64,000 bases of DNA, taken from positions 62,001 through 126,000 of the forward strand of contig NZ_VRYN01000003.1 in the NCBI RefSeq assembly GCF_008124605.1. Direction: 5' to 3'. The notes under the pieces were generated by a model. It did no database searches, was not told where the DNA came from, and was given only the letters and a program-made list of their open reading frames with translations. This DNA comes from Halobacterium salinarum DSM 3754 (lineage in GTDB: Archaea; Halobacteriota; Halobacteria; Halobacteriales; Halobacteriaceae). Positions 43,983 to 52,421 of this stretch are shown piece after piece (the stretch's first letter is position 1; every line of letters starts with the position of its first letter). Position numbers and translations under genes: made by a program.

Positions 43983-45250
43983 GCGTCCACCTCCGCAAGG
44001 AAGGCCGCTGCGCGCGCCGCTGGGTCGTCGTCGCGCTCCGCGAACGCGATCGTTTCGAGGTTCGCGCCGTACTCGTCAACCGAGAGGTGGCCCCGAACCC
44101 GGAACTCGCGGCCCACCACGTCCTCGGCGATGGTGTCGGCGACCACCGAGTGGTCCATGGCTTCCCGGGCCTGCTCGCGGGCGTCCGCCAGCGTACCGCC
44201 GTAGACGTCCGCGGTCAGCTCGCGGTCCAAGATCGCGGTGACGCTGTCGGTGCCGTCGTCCAGCACCGCCTTGACGCGCAGGTCGTCTTCGGCCTCGACC
44301 GCGCCGTGCTGGCGACACTGCCCCGTCTGGACCACCCGCCCACAGTCGGGACACCGCTTGATCAGCCCCGAGCCGTCCCGGATGTCGATGACGCTGCCCA
44401 CGAGTTCGACGTCGTAGGCACCCCCGCGGGCGACGGCGTCCCGGATCGCCATCCGGGTCGGACCGCCGACCTCGACCTCGTGGTCGAGGCGCTCAACCGT
44501 GGAGAACTCCGACACGTTCACCGATGGCACGCCCCGGAACTCCCGGACGTAGACGTCCTCGATGCGGACCGACGCCCCCGCTTCGATCTCGCCGTGGGGA
44601 TCCCAGTCGGTGAACGGGAGGCGCGCGGTCTCGTCGCCGAGCACGCCGGAGAGGATCTCCGTCTCGCCGTCCCGCCCATCGATGGTGCGCTCCTCGACCT
44701 CCGTGACCACGGCTTCGACGTTCCGCCCGCGATCGCCCGCCGAGAGCGCCGCGAGGTCGCGGTCCCCGCCCACCTCGGCGGCCATCTCAATGTCGCCGTC
44801 GGCGGTCGTGACCGTCGCGGACTCCCCGAAGTTCAACTCGGGGCTGCCCTCCCACTCGCGGACGCTGGCGTTCCCGATAGTAACGGTGTCGCCGGGTTCC
44901 AGGCCGAACTCCTCCCACGCCGTGTACGAGATGCGCCCGGTCTCGTCGGCCAGCTCGCCCTCGCCGATGACGTGGTCGTCGCCCTGATAGCGGATCGAGC
45001 GCTTCCCCGCGGTCAGCACCGTCGCCGTGACAGTGACGTTCCCGCTGTCCGTGTCGACGTCCGCGATGTCGACGGCGGTCGGCCCCCCGGATGGCGCCCC
45101 GTCATCGTCGCCGTACTTCCGCCGGAGGCTGCGCTTGGCCTCCTCCAGCGGCACGCTGTACTCCACGAGGTTCTGCAGGTTCTCTTTGACCTCCGCTTTG
45201 TCTACACCGAGGTCGGAGGCGAGCTCCTCGGCGTGATCGTCGACGTTCAT
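43979..45250 (-). CDS. rpa3: Replication protein A, RPA3-type single-strand DNA-binding protein
   Basis: A 423-residue protein with an N-terminal helical domain (MNVDDHAEELASDLGVDKAEVKENL) and at least three OB folds, around residues 70-145, 170-250 and 275-395. The last holds a zinc finger at Cys300, Cys303, Cys312 and His315. It would coat single-stranded DNA in replication and repair. The ATG at 45250 has a CCTTATGC box 30 bases upstream. It heads the rpa3-rpap3-rpe operon. The much longer frame upstream is antisense sequence. Confidence 0.93.
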   Translation of the reverse strand: MNVDDHAEELASDLGVDKAEVKENLQNLVEYSVPLEEAKRSLRRKYGDDDGAPSGGPTAVDIADVDTDSGNVTVTATVLTAGKRSIRYQGDDHVIGEGELADETGRISYTAWEEFGLEPGDTVTIGNASVREWEGSPELNFGESATVTTADGDIEMAAEVGGDRDLAALSAGDRGRNVEAVVTEVEERTIDGRDGETEILSGVLGDETARLPFTDWDPHGEIEAGASVRIEDVYVREFRGVPSVNVSEFSTVERLDHEVEVGGPTRMAIRDAVARGGAYDVELVGSVIDIRDGSGLIKRCPDCGRVVQTGQCRQHGAVEAEDDLRVKAVLDDGTDSVTAILDRELTADVYGGTLADAREQAREAMDHSVVADTIAEDVVGREFRVRGHLSVDEYGANLETIAFAERDDDPAARAAAFLAEVDA

Positions 45251-45275
45251 ACAGCGTACTGTCGGTCGTCCTGGG

Positions 45276-45283
45276 GCATAAGG
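45276..45283 (-). promoter_or_regulatory. TATA-like box of the rpa3 operon
   Basis: Minus strand CCTTATGC is centred about 30 bases before the rpa3 ATG at 45250 and supports that start. Confidence 0.45.
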
Positions 45284-45355
45284 GTTGGCGAGCCAGCGCC
45301 GGGCGCATACCACCGAACGAAAACCGGTTTCAGGCGGCCCCGACACCGCGACTGT

Positions 45356-46018
45356 ATGCATGTTGTCGTGAACGCCGCAATGAGCGCGGACGGCAAACTC
45401 TCGACCCGCCGCCGCGAGCAAGTCACCCTCAGCGGCGACGCGGACTTCGAACGCGTCGACGAACTGCGCGCGAGCGTCGACGCCGTCATGGTCGGCGTCG
45501 GCACTGTCCTGGCCGACGACCCGTCGCTGACGCTGGACGACAGCGACCACGTCGCCGCCCGCGAGGAGCGCGGCGAGTCCCCACACCCGGCGCGCGTCGT
45601 CGCGGACTCCCACGCCCGCACGCCGCCGGACGCACGGCTGTTGGACGGCGCTGCCGAGACGTACGTCCTCGTCGCCGAGGCGGAGCCGGTCGAACACCGG
45701 GAGAGCCTGGAGGCCGCGGGCGCGACTGTGGTCGTCGCCGGCGAGAACCGAGTCGACCTGCCGTCAGCCCTCGACGCCCTCGAATCCCGGGGCGTCGACC
45801 GCCTCATGGTGGAGGGTGGCGGCGAACTCATCTTCTCGCTGTTCGCCGAGGAGCTCGTCGACGAGCTGTCCGTGTTCGTCGCCCCCCAGCTCATCGGCGG
45901 GCGGGACGCCCCGACACTCGCCGACGGCGATGGATTCGTCGCGGAGTTCCCCACCTTCGAGTTGACCGGCGTCGACCGCCTCGACGACGGCGTGCTGCTG
46001 GCCTACGACTGCCGATAG
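45356..46018 (+). CDS. arfB: 2,5-diamino-6-ribosylaminopyrimidinone phosphate reductase
   Basis: A 220-residue reductase of the RibD/Rib7 C-terminal family. The N-terminus VVVNAAMSADGKLSTRRREQVTLS and the MVEGGGELIFSLFAEELVDEL segment mark the NADPH-dependent pyrimidine reductase fold. In archaea it reduces the ribosyl chain in riboflavin and coenzyme F420 precursor synthesis. The chosen ATG at 45356 gives the normal start MHVVVNAAMS. It is divergent from rpa3. The archaeal symbol for this step varies, so the symbol is less certain than the function. Confidence 0.88.
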   Translation: MHVVVNAAMSADGKLSTRRREQVTLSGDADFERVDELRASVDAVMVGVGTVLADDPSLTLDDSDHVAAREERGESPHPARVVADSHARTPPDARLLDGAAETYVLVAEAEPVEHRESLEAAGATVVVAGENRVDLPSALDALESRGVDRLMVEGGGELIFSLFAEELVDELSVFVAPQLIGGRDAPTLADGDGFVAEFPTFELTGVDRLDDGVLLAYDCR

Positions 46019-46025
46019 CGCAGGC

Positions 46026-46310
46026 TCAGTGCTGGTGGCCGGTCGCTTCCGCGTACGTCTGCCCGAACCGCTGCTCGAACTGATCGAGGGTGGCTTCCTC
46101 GATGGCCTCCAGGTCGTCGTCGACCTGCCCCTCGCTGTGGTGGACCACGGCGTGTGCGCGCTGTGCGAACGCCATCAGCGCGATGTCGCCGACGACCTGG
46201 GCGTCCGATTCGTCCTCGGCTTCCGCGAACAGCTCCACGAGCCCCGTGGGAAGCGTGACATCGTTCGCGTTGCCGGCTGCGTCCTCGATCGTGAACGTCG
46301 TTTCGTCCAT
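46026..46310 (-). CDS. Small conserved haloarchaeal protein (DUF7545-like)
   Basis: A 94-residue acidic protein starting MDETTFTIEDAAGNANDVTLPTGLVELFAEAEDES. It has a helical middle with HAVVHHSEGQVDDDLEAIEEATLDQFEQRFG and a His-containing tail ATGHQH. No catalytic motif is visible. A GCTTTTAGG box is centred 27 bases before the ATG. It lies between arfB (convergent) and trxB (same strand, 48 bases away). Confidence 0.7.
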   Translation of the reverse strand: MDETTFTIEDAAGNANDVTLPTGLVELFAEAEDESDAQVVGDIALMAFAQRAHAVVHHSEGQVDDDLEAIEEATLDQFEQRFGQTYAEATGHQH

Positions 46311-46358
46311 GCCAGTGCTGACGGGACGCCGCCTAAAAGCGGTGTGGGTACAGCGCCG

Positions 46359-47447
46359 TCAGTCGTCGGCCGGCGTGGCGTCGGCCGTCTCACCGGTGAC
46401 CCCATCGGCGACGCTCTCCAAGTATTCGTCGGCGTCGATGGCGGCCTTCGACCCCATGCCGGCGGCCGTGACCGCCTGCTGGTAGTGGTAGTCCACGACG
46501 TCGCCGGCGCCGAACACGCCCGTCACGTCGGTTTTGGTCTGGCCGCCGCCGGCACCCCCGACCGTCTGCACGTAGCCCGCATCGTCACAGACGACGCCGG
46601 TGTCGGCGAGGAACGACGTGTTCGGCGTGTGGCCGATGGCGATGAAGAACGCGCCGACGTCCAGCTCCAGCTGTTCGGTTTCGTCGGCATCGAGCTTCGC
46701 CGTCGGATGCCCCTCCGGGTGACGGACCAGCGACGCGCCCGTCACGCCCTCCTCGGGCGACCCGTGTACTTCGACGGCTTCCGTGTTCCACAGCACCTCG
46801 ATGTCGCCGTCGGCGACGTGCTCGCGGATGCGGTCGGCCCAGTAGTCCTCGGCGCGCAGTTCGTCGCGGCGGTGCACGAGATAGACGGTGTCCGCGAACT
46901 TCGTGAGGAAGCTCGCTTCCTCGGCGGCGGCGTCACCGCCACCCACCACGATCATGTCCTCCCCGCGGAAGAACGCGCCGTCACACGTTGCACACGTCGA
47001 GACGCCCTGCCCCATGAGTTCGTCCTCGCCAGGGATGCCCAGCGTGCGCGCGCTCGCGCCGGAGGCGACGATCACCGCGTCGGCGGTGTAGACATCACCG
47101 TTGGTGAGCGTGAGCCGGAACGGCCGCCCGGAGTCGTCGACGGATTCGACGATCCCGTGCTCGACCTCAGCGCCGAAGCGCGTGGCCTGGGTTTTCATCT
47201 CCTGGATGAGCTCCGCGCCCGCGATGCCCTCCGGGAACCCCGGGTAGTTCTCCACCTCGCTGGTGAGCGTGAGCTGGCCGCCGGGCTCGTCGCCCTCGAA
47301 CAGCAACGGGTCGTTGTTCGACCGTGCGGCGTACGTCGCCGCGCTCAACGCCGCGATCCCCGATCCCACGATCACCAGTTGCCGGTGCTCCACGACATCA
47401 CGCCCGCCATCCGTCAGTGCCGTCCTGTCGGTCGTGGCCTCAGTCAT
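46359..47447 (-). CDS. trxB: Thioredoxin reductase-like FAD/disulfide oxidoreductase
   Basis: A 362-residue flavoprotein with the redox pair Cys152 and Cys155 in STCATCDGAFF, the NAD(P) motif VVGGGDAAAEEA and the C-terminal FAD site GVFGAGDVVDYHYQQAVTAAGMGSKAA. The N-terminal FAD motif reads VGSGIAALSAA instead of the more usual GGGPAG. An N-terminal extension of about 22 residues precedes the fold. It would reduce thioredoxin or a related dithiol partner. The NADP/NADH preference is uncertain. Confidence 0.92.
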   Translation of the reverse strand: MTEATTDRTALTDGGRDVVEHRQLVIVGSGIAALSAATYAARSNNDPLLFEGDEPGGQLTLTSEVENYPGFPEGIAGAELIQEMKTQATRFGAEVEHGIVESVDDSGRPFRLTLTNGDVYTADAVIVASGASARTLGIPGEDELMGQGVSTCATCDGAFFRGEDMIVVGGGDAAAEEASFLTKFADTVYLVHRRDELRAEDYWADRIREHVADGDIEVLWNTEAVEVHGSPEEGVTGASLVRHPEGHPTAKLDADETEQLELDVGAFFIAIGHTPNTSFLADTGVVCDDAGYVQTVGGAGGGQTKTDVTGVFGAGDVVDYHYQQAVTAAGMGSKAAIDADEYLESVADGVTGETADATPADD

Positions 47448-47560
47448 ACACGTACGTCGGCGGCCGCGCTGTTTGTACGTTGTGTTGGCGTGCGCGCGTG
47501 CCGGTAGCGAAGCCGTCGCCCAGCAAAGCACTTAGTGCCGTCCGCCACGCAGACGCCAGT

Positions 47561-47845
47561 ATGGCTGCCGATCTCGCGGAGAAAACCGACCGCTACGAGG
47601 GCCTGCTTGCGGACGCACTGGCCGCCGCTGATCCCGTTCCCCCCGCCGGGTCGCCGCTGGGTGAAGCCGCCGCCGAGTACTTCGAGATGGCCGAATCCTA
47701 CCTCGAAGACGGCCGGCACTTCCGCGCGCACGACGACCCCGTGAACGCGCTGGCAGCGTTCTCCTACGGGCACGCGTGGCTCGACGCCGGCGCGCGGATC
47801 GGGCTGTTCGATGTGCCCGCTGCCGGGGAGTTGTTCACCGTGTAG
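47561..47845 (+). CDS. DUF357 family protein
   Basis: A 94-residue helical protein: MAADLAEKTDRYEGLLADALAAA, then EYFEMAESYLEDGRHFRAHDDPVNALAAFSYGHAWLDAGARIGLF. This repeats the DUF357/HEPN-like archaeal helical pattern of unknown function. A GCACTTAG box lies about 29 bases before the ATG. It is divergent from trxB. Confidence 0.82.
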   Translation: MAADLAEKTDRYEGLLADALAAADPVPPAGSPLGEAAAEYFEMAESYLEDGRHFRAHDDPVNALAAFSYGHAWLDAGARIGLFDVPAAGELFTV

Positions 47846-47988
47846 CCACCGCGACGGCGGCCCCGAACACCACCCTGCTGCGAGCGGTCGCTGCCCTGGC
47901 GTTCCCCACCGTGTCCCAACACCACGCGTGTTGTCGCGCGCCGAGAGTGGCGACAAAGCTTTTGGCGCTGTCGCGCCCACGACTACGT

Positions 47989-48171
47989 ATGCCACACGAG
48001 GCGTTCGTGCAGCTGTCCTGTCCGGAGTGTTCGAAGAGCTGGGAGAGCACGCCGAGCGAGCTGCCCGCTCACACCGACAATTTCAGCTGTCCGGGCTGTC
48101 ACGCGACGCGCCGCACGGCATTGTTCGCACGCACCGACCGCGACCTCGAAACCCTCAAAAACCTCCAGTAG
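47989..48171 (+). CDS. Zinc-ribbon microprotein
   Basis: A 60-residue protein MPHEAFVQLSCPECSKSWE ... NFSCPGCHATRRTALFA, with two Cys-x2-Cys knuckles (CPEC, CPGC) that form a zinc ribbon. The length and layout match small haloarchaeal zinc-ribbon proteins of unknown role. A GCTTTTGG box centred 28 bases upstream supports the ATG at 47989 over longer frames. It is convergent with the aIF2-beta gene, with a four-base gap. Confidence 0.8.
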   Translation: MPHEAFVQLSCPECSKSWESTPSELPAHTDNFSCPGCHATRRTALFARTDRDLETLKNLQ

Positions 48172-48175
48172 CGCC

Positions 48176-48574
48176 CTACACTGTCGAGCGCGCGCCACAG
48201 GCCTCGCAGTGCAGTTGTATCGTGTCGCCGTCGGTCTCTAGGTTGGTGTCCGGAAGCCCACACTCGGGACACGTGACGTACGTTTCGACGTACGCGTCTA
48301 GGGTGTCCGAGACCCGCCGTTGGCCGAACTCACCGGTGAGTCGCGCGCGCCCGCTCTCGTCGATGCTGGCGCTCGTCCCGACTTCGTTCTGGAGGAACTT
48401 CAGGACGTGATCCTGTGTCCGGCTCAGCGCGTCCAGCGTCGCCTGGAAGTTCTCGTACACCGTCACGTTGCCCTCCTTTCTGACGTTCGGATCGGGGACC
48501 TCGAATCGGGTTTCACTGCCCGTGACGTCGGGCTTTTCGTCCATTGCGCGGTCGAGTTGCTCTTCGTAGTCCAT
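48176..48574 (-). CDS. eif2b: Translation initiation factor aIF2 subunit beta
   Basis: A 132-residue archaeal aIF2-beta. The N-terminal MDYEEQLDRAMDEK helix binds the gamma subunit. The middle domain is ENFQATLDALSRTQDHVLKFLQNEVGTSASIDESGRARLTGEF, and the C-terminal zinc ribbon has CPECG and CEACG. It is part of the heterotrimer that brings initiator tRNA to the small subunit. A CCTTTTGTG box 28 bases upstream supports the ATG at 48574. Confidence 0.95.
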   Translation of the reverse strand: MDYEEQLDRAMDEKPDVTGSETRFEVPDPNVRKEGNVTVYENFQATLDALSRTQDHVLKFLQNEVGTSASIDESGRARLTGEFGQRRVSDTLDAYVETYVTCPECGLPDTNLETDGDTIQLHCEACGARSTV

Positions 48575-48680
48575 ACCATTCGGAAGTGGTGGCCACCACA
48601 AAAGGGTTTCAGGACGACCCAGAAACGCGTTACAACCTCACTCGCGTTCACACACGGCCGTGTGAATGCCTCTCAGGATA

Positions 48681-48690
48681 ATACTATAAC
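48681..48690 (+). promoter_or_regulatory. TATA box of the UPF0058 gene
   Basis: ATACTATAAC is centred about 30 bases before the ATG at 48716, in a short divergent region with the aIF2-beta gene. Confidence 0.5.
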
Positions 48691-48715
48691 CCCGTGACCG
48701 TAAGGACGTGTTGTC

Positions 48716-48958
48716 ATGAAGAAGCAGGAGCTCATCCACCTTCACGGCCTTCTCGCCGAGGTCAGCAACTACTACGAGGAGAACGCAGCAGAGGACGTTG
48801 ACCTGACCGACTACAACGACCTCGGCGTACGGCCGACCTCGATCCACAAATCCAAGACCGACCACAAGGCCGCTGTCTTTGCGCTCGCCGGCGGTATCAC
48901 ATCCACGATGGCAACCGAAGACGACGAGACCGAAGCTGTTCCCGCTTCTGCGGACTGA
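48716..48958 (+). CDS. UPF0058 family protein
   Basis: An 80-residue protein MKKQELIHLHGLLAEVSNYYEE ... YNDLGVRPTSIHKSKTDHKAAVFALAGGI, the full UPF0058 pattern found across haloarchaea. It is helical and soluble with conserved His residues, and its function is unknown. It ends in an acidic tail. Confidence 0.88.
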   Translation: MKKQELIHLHGLLAEVSNYYEENAAEDVDLTDYNDLGVRPTSIHKSKTDHKAAVFALAGGITSTMATEDDETEAVPASAD

Positions 48959-49033
48959 TCTCCACGCACGACGGATCCACGTCGGCGCTCTATCGACGCC
49001 AGCCGACAGCCACTGCGCCGCCGATGGCCGGTG

Positions 49034-49417
49034 CTACGCCGTCTCGGTGTCCCCACCGGTCGACTCCTGGGTGTCGTCGTCCGTGACGGTGTCGACCTCA
49101 AGCACCGCCAGGGGAATGTTCGCTAGGCGTTGGCCGATCTCCTTGCGCGCGATGCGCGCGGCGTGCTCGTCGCGTTCGACGTTGAACACCGTCATCGAGA
49201 GCTCAAGCGCGACGAGGCTCTCGTCGGCAGCGACGAACGCTGGTTCCGTGTCCGTCCCGCAGTGCGGACAGGACCGCGACCCCATCTCTATCTCGACGTA
49301 GTTCAGATCCGGGTTCAGCATTTCGCCCGTCTTCGAGATGGCGATGCGTACCGCTTCGTCGGTGGACTGCACGTCGTACACTGGGACTGCAGCCTCGACG
49401 ACCACCCTACAATCCAT
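49034..49417 (-). CDS. DUF555 family protein
   Basis: A 127-residue protein MDCRVVVEAAVPVYDVQSTDEAVRIAISKTGEMLNPDLNYVEIEMG, followed by a CPHCG zinc-type knuckle and a helix-strand end, which fits the archaeal DUF555 family of unknown function. An acidic Thr/Asp tail follows. The ATG at 49417 is fixed by a TATA-like box centred 28 bases upstream; the frame start at 49438 would fall too close to it. Confidence 0.85.
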   Translation of the reverse strand: MDCRVVVEAAVPVYDVQSTDEAVRIAISKTGEMLNPDLNYVEIEMGSRSCPHCGTDTEPAFVAADESLVALELSMTVFNVERDEHAARIARKEIGQRLANIPLAVLEVDTVTDDDTQESTGGDTETA

Positions 49418-49440
49418 GCTCACGTGTGACGTTCGCAACC

Positions 49441-49449
49441 ATTATAGAA
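49441..49449 (-). promoter_or_regulatory. TATA-like box of the DUF555 gene
   Basis: Minus strand TTCTATAAT is centred 28 bases before the ATG at 49417 and decides that start. Confidence 0.5.
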
Positions 49450-49501
49450 GAACTTTGGCCCGGATCGATGGGGCCTTTCGTCGGGATCACCGAACACGGC
49501 C

Positions 49502-50407
49502 ATGGAACGCGGGGCGATTCCTCTCGACGACGTGCCAGGTGCCGTCGACGTGCAAGCCACCCTCGAAAGCGGGCAAACCTACCTGTGGTGGCGTCCCGAC
49601 GGTGACACCTACCGCACCGACGGCCTCTCGGGCGGCGACGCCTGGTACCGGACCGTCATCGACGACGACGTCATCGACGTCCGCCAGACCGCAACCGCAA
49701 TCGAGTGGCGTGGCACGACCGACGCTGCCCCCATCGTTCGCGACGCGCTCGGCCTCCACGACGACTTAGACGCCGTTCGCGGTGCCGCTCGCAGCGACCC
49801 CCTCATCACAGCCGCGTGGGACGCCTACGACGGTCTCCGGATCGTCCGCGACCCGTTTTTCGGCTGCCTGGTTTCGTTCATCTGCTCGGCCCAGATGCGG
49901 GTCGAACGGATCTTCGAGATGCAAGAACGGCTCCGCCGGGAGTACGGCACGCCGATCACGTTCGACGGCCAGACGGTCTATAGCGTCCCCGAGCCGTCGG
50001 CACTGGCGGCCGCCACGGAGTCCGACCTCCGCGATCTCAAGCTCGGCTACCGCGCCCCCTACGTCCAGCGGACTGCTGCGATGGTGGCGTCGGGCGAACT
50101 CACGAAGCGGGATATCGATGGCCGCGCGTACGAGCTGGCGCGCGAGACAATGACCGACTTCGTGGGCGTCGGGAACAAGGTCGCTGACTGCGTGTTGTTG
50201 TTCTCGCTTGGCTATCTCGCCGCCGTACCCCTCGACACGTGGATGCAGACCGCCATCGAGGATCACTACCCCGACTGCGAGCGCGGGCGCTACGAGGACA
50301 CCTCGCGGGCGTTCCGGGAACACCTCGGACCACACGCCGGCTACACGCAGACGTATCTGTTCCATTACCTTCGCAGCGGGGGATCCGCCCCCGAACCGAC
50401 CGAATGA
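49502..50407 (+). CDS. ogg: 8-oxoguanine DNA glycosylase (OGG1 type)
   Basis: A 301-residue HhH-GPD glycosylase/lyase. The helix-hairpin-helix and catalytic segment VGVGNKVADCVLLFSLGYLAAVPLDTWMQ carries Lys226 and Asp245 in the Ogg1 arrangement. The N-terminal beta domain (VDVQATLESGQTYLWWRPDGDTY) resembles the OGG N-domain. It removes oxidised guanine from DNA. A GGCCTTTCG box about 27 bases upstream supports the ATG. A 3-methyladenine glycosylase is less likely, since the Lys is present. Confidence 0.9.
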   Translation: MERGAIPLDDVPGAVDVQATLESGQTYLWWRPDGDTYRTDGLSGGDAWYRTVIDDDVIDVRQTATAIEWRGTTDAAPIVRDALGLHDDLDAVRGAARSDPLITAAWDAYDGLRIVRDPFFGCLVSFICSAQMRVERIFEMQERLRREYGTPITFDGQTVYSVPEPSALAAATESDLRDLKLGYRAPYVQRTAAMVASGELTKRDIDGRAYELARETMTDFVGVGNKVADCVLLFSLGYLAAVPLDTWMQTAIEDHYPDCERGRYEDTSRAFREHLGPHAGYTQTYLFHYLRSGGSAPEPTE

Positions 50408-50442
50408 GCGGCCCAGACAGCCCCGACGCCGAACCACAGCAC

Positions 50443-50451
50443 ATATTTTAG
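50443..50451 (+). promoter_or_regulatory. TATA box of the exported protein gene at 50472
   Basis: ATATTTTAG is centred about 25 bases before the ATG at 50472 in an A/T-rich stretch that stands out from its GC-rich surroundings. Confidence 0.55.
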
Positions 50452-50471
50452 TTGAAACATAAATCAACGCA

Positions 50472-51365
50472 ATGCCCTCCAGACGACGCCTCCTGCGGAC
50501 CGTCGGCGCGCTCGCCGCTGTCCCCCTCGTCACGAGCGCGCCCGCTGCGGCAGCCCCAACTCGCGAGTTGTACGACCCACGCGCCGTCACCGACGCGCCC
50601 GTGGTTGCGGCTGGCGCCGCCGTGCCCGGCGTTCGCAGCCACGTCGCCCTCCCGCAGACGGTTACCAACAGGCTGCGCAGCATCACTCAGCGCTACGACT
50701 CGATCACAGCGAGCGACAGCACGCACGTCACGGCCGGCGTTGCGCGGTCGCCCGAACACGTTGCAGGCTGTCTGACCGTCCACGGATCGTTTGATGCCGC
50801 CGCCGTCCGGTCGGAGGCGCGTGCCGACACCGCGCTCACCGACGTTTCAGCGCGCGACGCCGACGCTGCCAGGTTCGAGGGAACCGACACGACACACGCG
50901 GTTTCGATCAGCGACGCCGCGATCCGGGTGGGTCACGCCCCGTCGCTGACCCGGGCGCACGCACACATCGACGCGGCGCGCTCGTCGACCGGGTTCGACG
51001 GCGACGCGGACACGTTCGGCGGCCTACGGGACGCGCTCTCCGGGGACGCCGTCGGATACGCGTCGCTGAGCGCCGACGCCCGTCCCGCGGTTCGGGCTGC
51101 GCTCCACGACATCCCCGGCGCACTCGACGCACTCCTGGCGCACGCCTCGGCAGTCGGTGTCTCGGTGACCACTCGTGACGACGCCGACACGCGCCTTCAG
51201 TACGGCGCGGTCTCGGACGCAGCGGACCTGTCGGTGGGCGAGACACGGCGACTGGTTGCGGCCGCCGACGCCACACTCGCCGACCCGGTCATCAGCCAGG
51301 ACGGCCACACTGTGGTGCTCGAAACCACAGCCGACACCCCGCCGCTGACGACGCTGGCGGTCTGA
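50472..51365 (+). CDS. Exported protein with Tat-like signal, function unknown
   Basis: A 297-residue protein starting MPSRRRLLRTVGALAAVPLVTSAPAAA, with a basic RRR segment, hydrophobic core and Ala-rich cleavage region at about residue 27, like a Tat signal. The mature part is Ala/Asp/Thr-rich with a repeated ADTALTDVSARDAD style and no recognised domain. The GC content matches the core genome, unlike the genes just after it. It is not in an operon: it follows ogg by 64 bases with its own promoter. Confidence 0.7.
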   Translation: MPSRRRLLRTVGALAAVPLVTSAPAAAAPTRELYDPRAVTDAPVVAAGAAVPGVRSHVALPQTVTNRLRSITQRYDSITASDSTHVTAGVARSPEHVAGCLTVHGSFDAAAVRSEARADTALTDVSARDADAARFEGTDTTHAVSISDAAIRVGHAPSLTRAHAHIDAARSSTGFDGDADTFGGLRDALSGDAVGYASLSADARPAVRAALHDIPGALDALLAHASAVGVSVTTRDDADTRLQYGAVSDAADLSVGETRRLVAAADATLADPVISQDGHTVVLETTADTPPLTTLAV

Positions 51366-51375
51366 CGGGTGGTGG

Positions 51376-51561
51376 TCAGTTTGGCGCAGTGTGCCAGCAA
51401 GCGAAACTCTGCACCCGATCGTGGACCGCCGTCCGGCTGCGTTGGACACCCAGATCTTCGAGTGATTCGACGGCATTCGCCAGCGACAGTCCCGTGATGT
51501 GCGATTGAATACCCTGCGCCGCTATCCACTCGGGTGTCCGTTCACGCTCCACAAAATACAC
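51376..51561 (-). mobile_element. Truncated IS6-family transposase remnant
   Basis: A 61-codon frame VERERTPEWIAAQGIQSHITGLSLANAVESLEDLGVQRSRTAVHDRVQ reads like the N-terminus of haloarchaeal IS6-type transposases (ERERTP-W ... GLSLSNTV-LE--GV-R-R-TVH-WV). A stop codon lies just before the first codon, and the whole DDE catalytic domain is missing. This is a fragment with no transposition ability. It marks the edge of an AT-richer island. Confidence 0.75.
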
Positions 51562-51620
51562 CCTCTATGACCACTGAGGCGGGTGATTTCTGCCATAGAC
51601 CAGCAAGACATTCTCCTGCC

Positions 51621-52421
51621 TCACTTTTCACCCTTAACTAAACACGATCTTTCAGTCGATCCTGTAAGATCTCTGAATGACGTTAAATTATCTTGAGATA
51701 GCCAGTATGGTTTACTAGCGTTAGACGTTCCTAGATCTGAAAATGTTATTGTGTTCTCAATATATTCACCATTTGTAAGGGTGATGTTGAGTTCGATCCG
51801 ACGGACTATATCCCCTTTAGCGACATAAACTTTAAACGAAGATTGTTCAATCTCACTACTATTGTAAACTAGCTTATCTCTACTGCTATAATCGTATATC
51901 TCGATAGATCGTCCTGGATTTGGAGGGTCTGTAGTTTCGAACAGAGAGACAGAGGTCCCGCTTATGGATCCTGGACCAATATAGTCATATTGTACCTCAC
52001 TAGGTAGATATGATGATATTCCTGCTGGGTTGGCAGTGACAATATCACCATCAAACATAGACACATTACGATCGGAATCGGGTCCGTTCAAATACGAATC
52101 ATTCCCATCATAGTATATTTCATATTGTTTTCCAAAAGTTTGAATATTGTATCGTGAGCGCGTGTCAGTTGAATTTACCTTAGCACTGACAACGTACGAG
52201 CTATTTACACTAGTTCCGTTTCCAATAATAGTTACCGTATATGTACCAAACTCAGGAATGTTTTCAGTATAATGGCCTGTCCCGCCACCGAATATCGTAG
52301 GACCTCCCTTACCAGCAGTGTCTGTGTTCAAAAAACCGATCATTCCGATCTCAATAAATATTGAAACAGCTAAGAAGAGAACAATTACTAATCCCAATTT
52401 CAATAACTTGTCTCGATTCAT
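51621..52421 (-). CDS. Membrane-anchored exported protein, function unknown (foreign-looking)
   Basis: A 266-residue protein MNRDKLLKLGLVIVLFLAVSIFIEIGMIGFL, with one N-terminal membrane anchor, then an extracellular beta-rich domain with many Asn-x-Ser/Thr sites (NGTSVNSSY, NVSMF, NITLTNG, NASKP). No family is recognised. The gene is much richer in A/T than the neighbours, uses A/T-ending codons, and lacks strong acidity, so it was probably acquired. The TATA box 28 bases before 52421 excludes the ATG at 52442. Confidence 0.7.
   Translation of the reverse strand: MNRDKLLKLGLVIVLFLAVSIFIEIGMIGFLNTDTAGKGGPTIFGGGTGHYTENIPEFGTYTVTIIGNGTSVNSSYVVSAKVNSTDTRSRYNIQTFGKQYEIYYDGNDSYLNGPDSDRNVSMFDGDIVTANPAGISSYLPSEVQYDYIGPGSISGTSVSLFETTDPPNPGRSIEIYDYSSRDKLVYNSSEIEQSSFKVYVAKGDIVRRIELNITLTNGEYIENTITFSDLGTSNASKPYWLSQDNLTSFRDLTGSTERSCLVKGEK

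Noticed and set aside
44087-46018. A 643-codon open frame on the plus strand running across the rpa3 gene into arfB.
   Set aside because: Only the last 220 codons are arfB; the rest is antisense of rpa3, with biased Arg/Val/Asp composition typical of GC-rich shadow frames.
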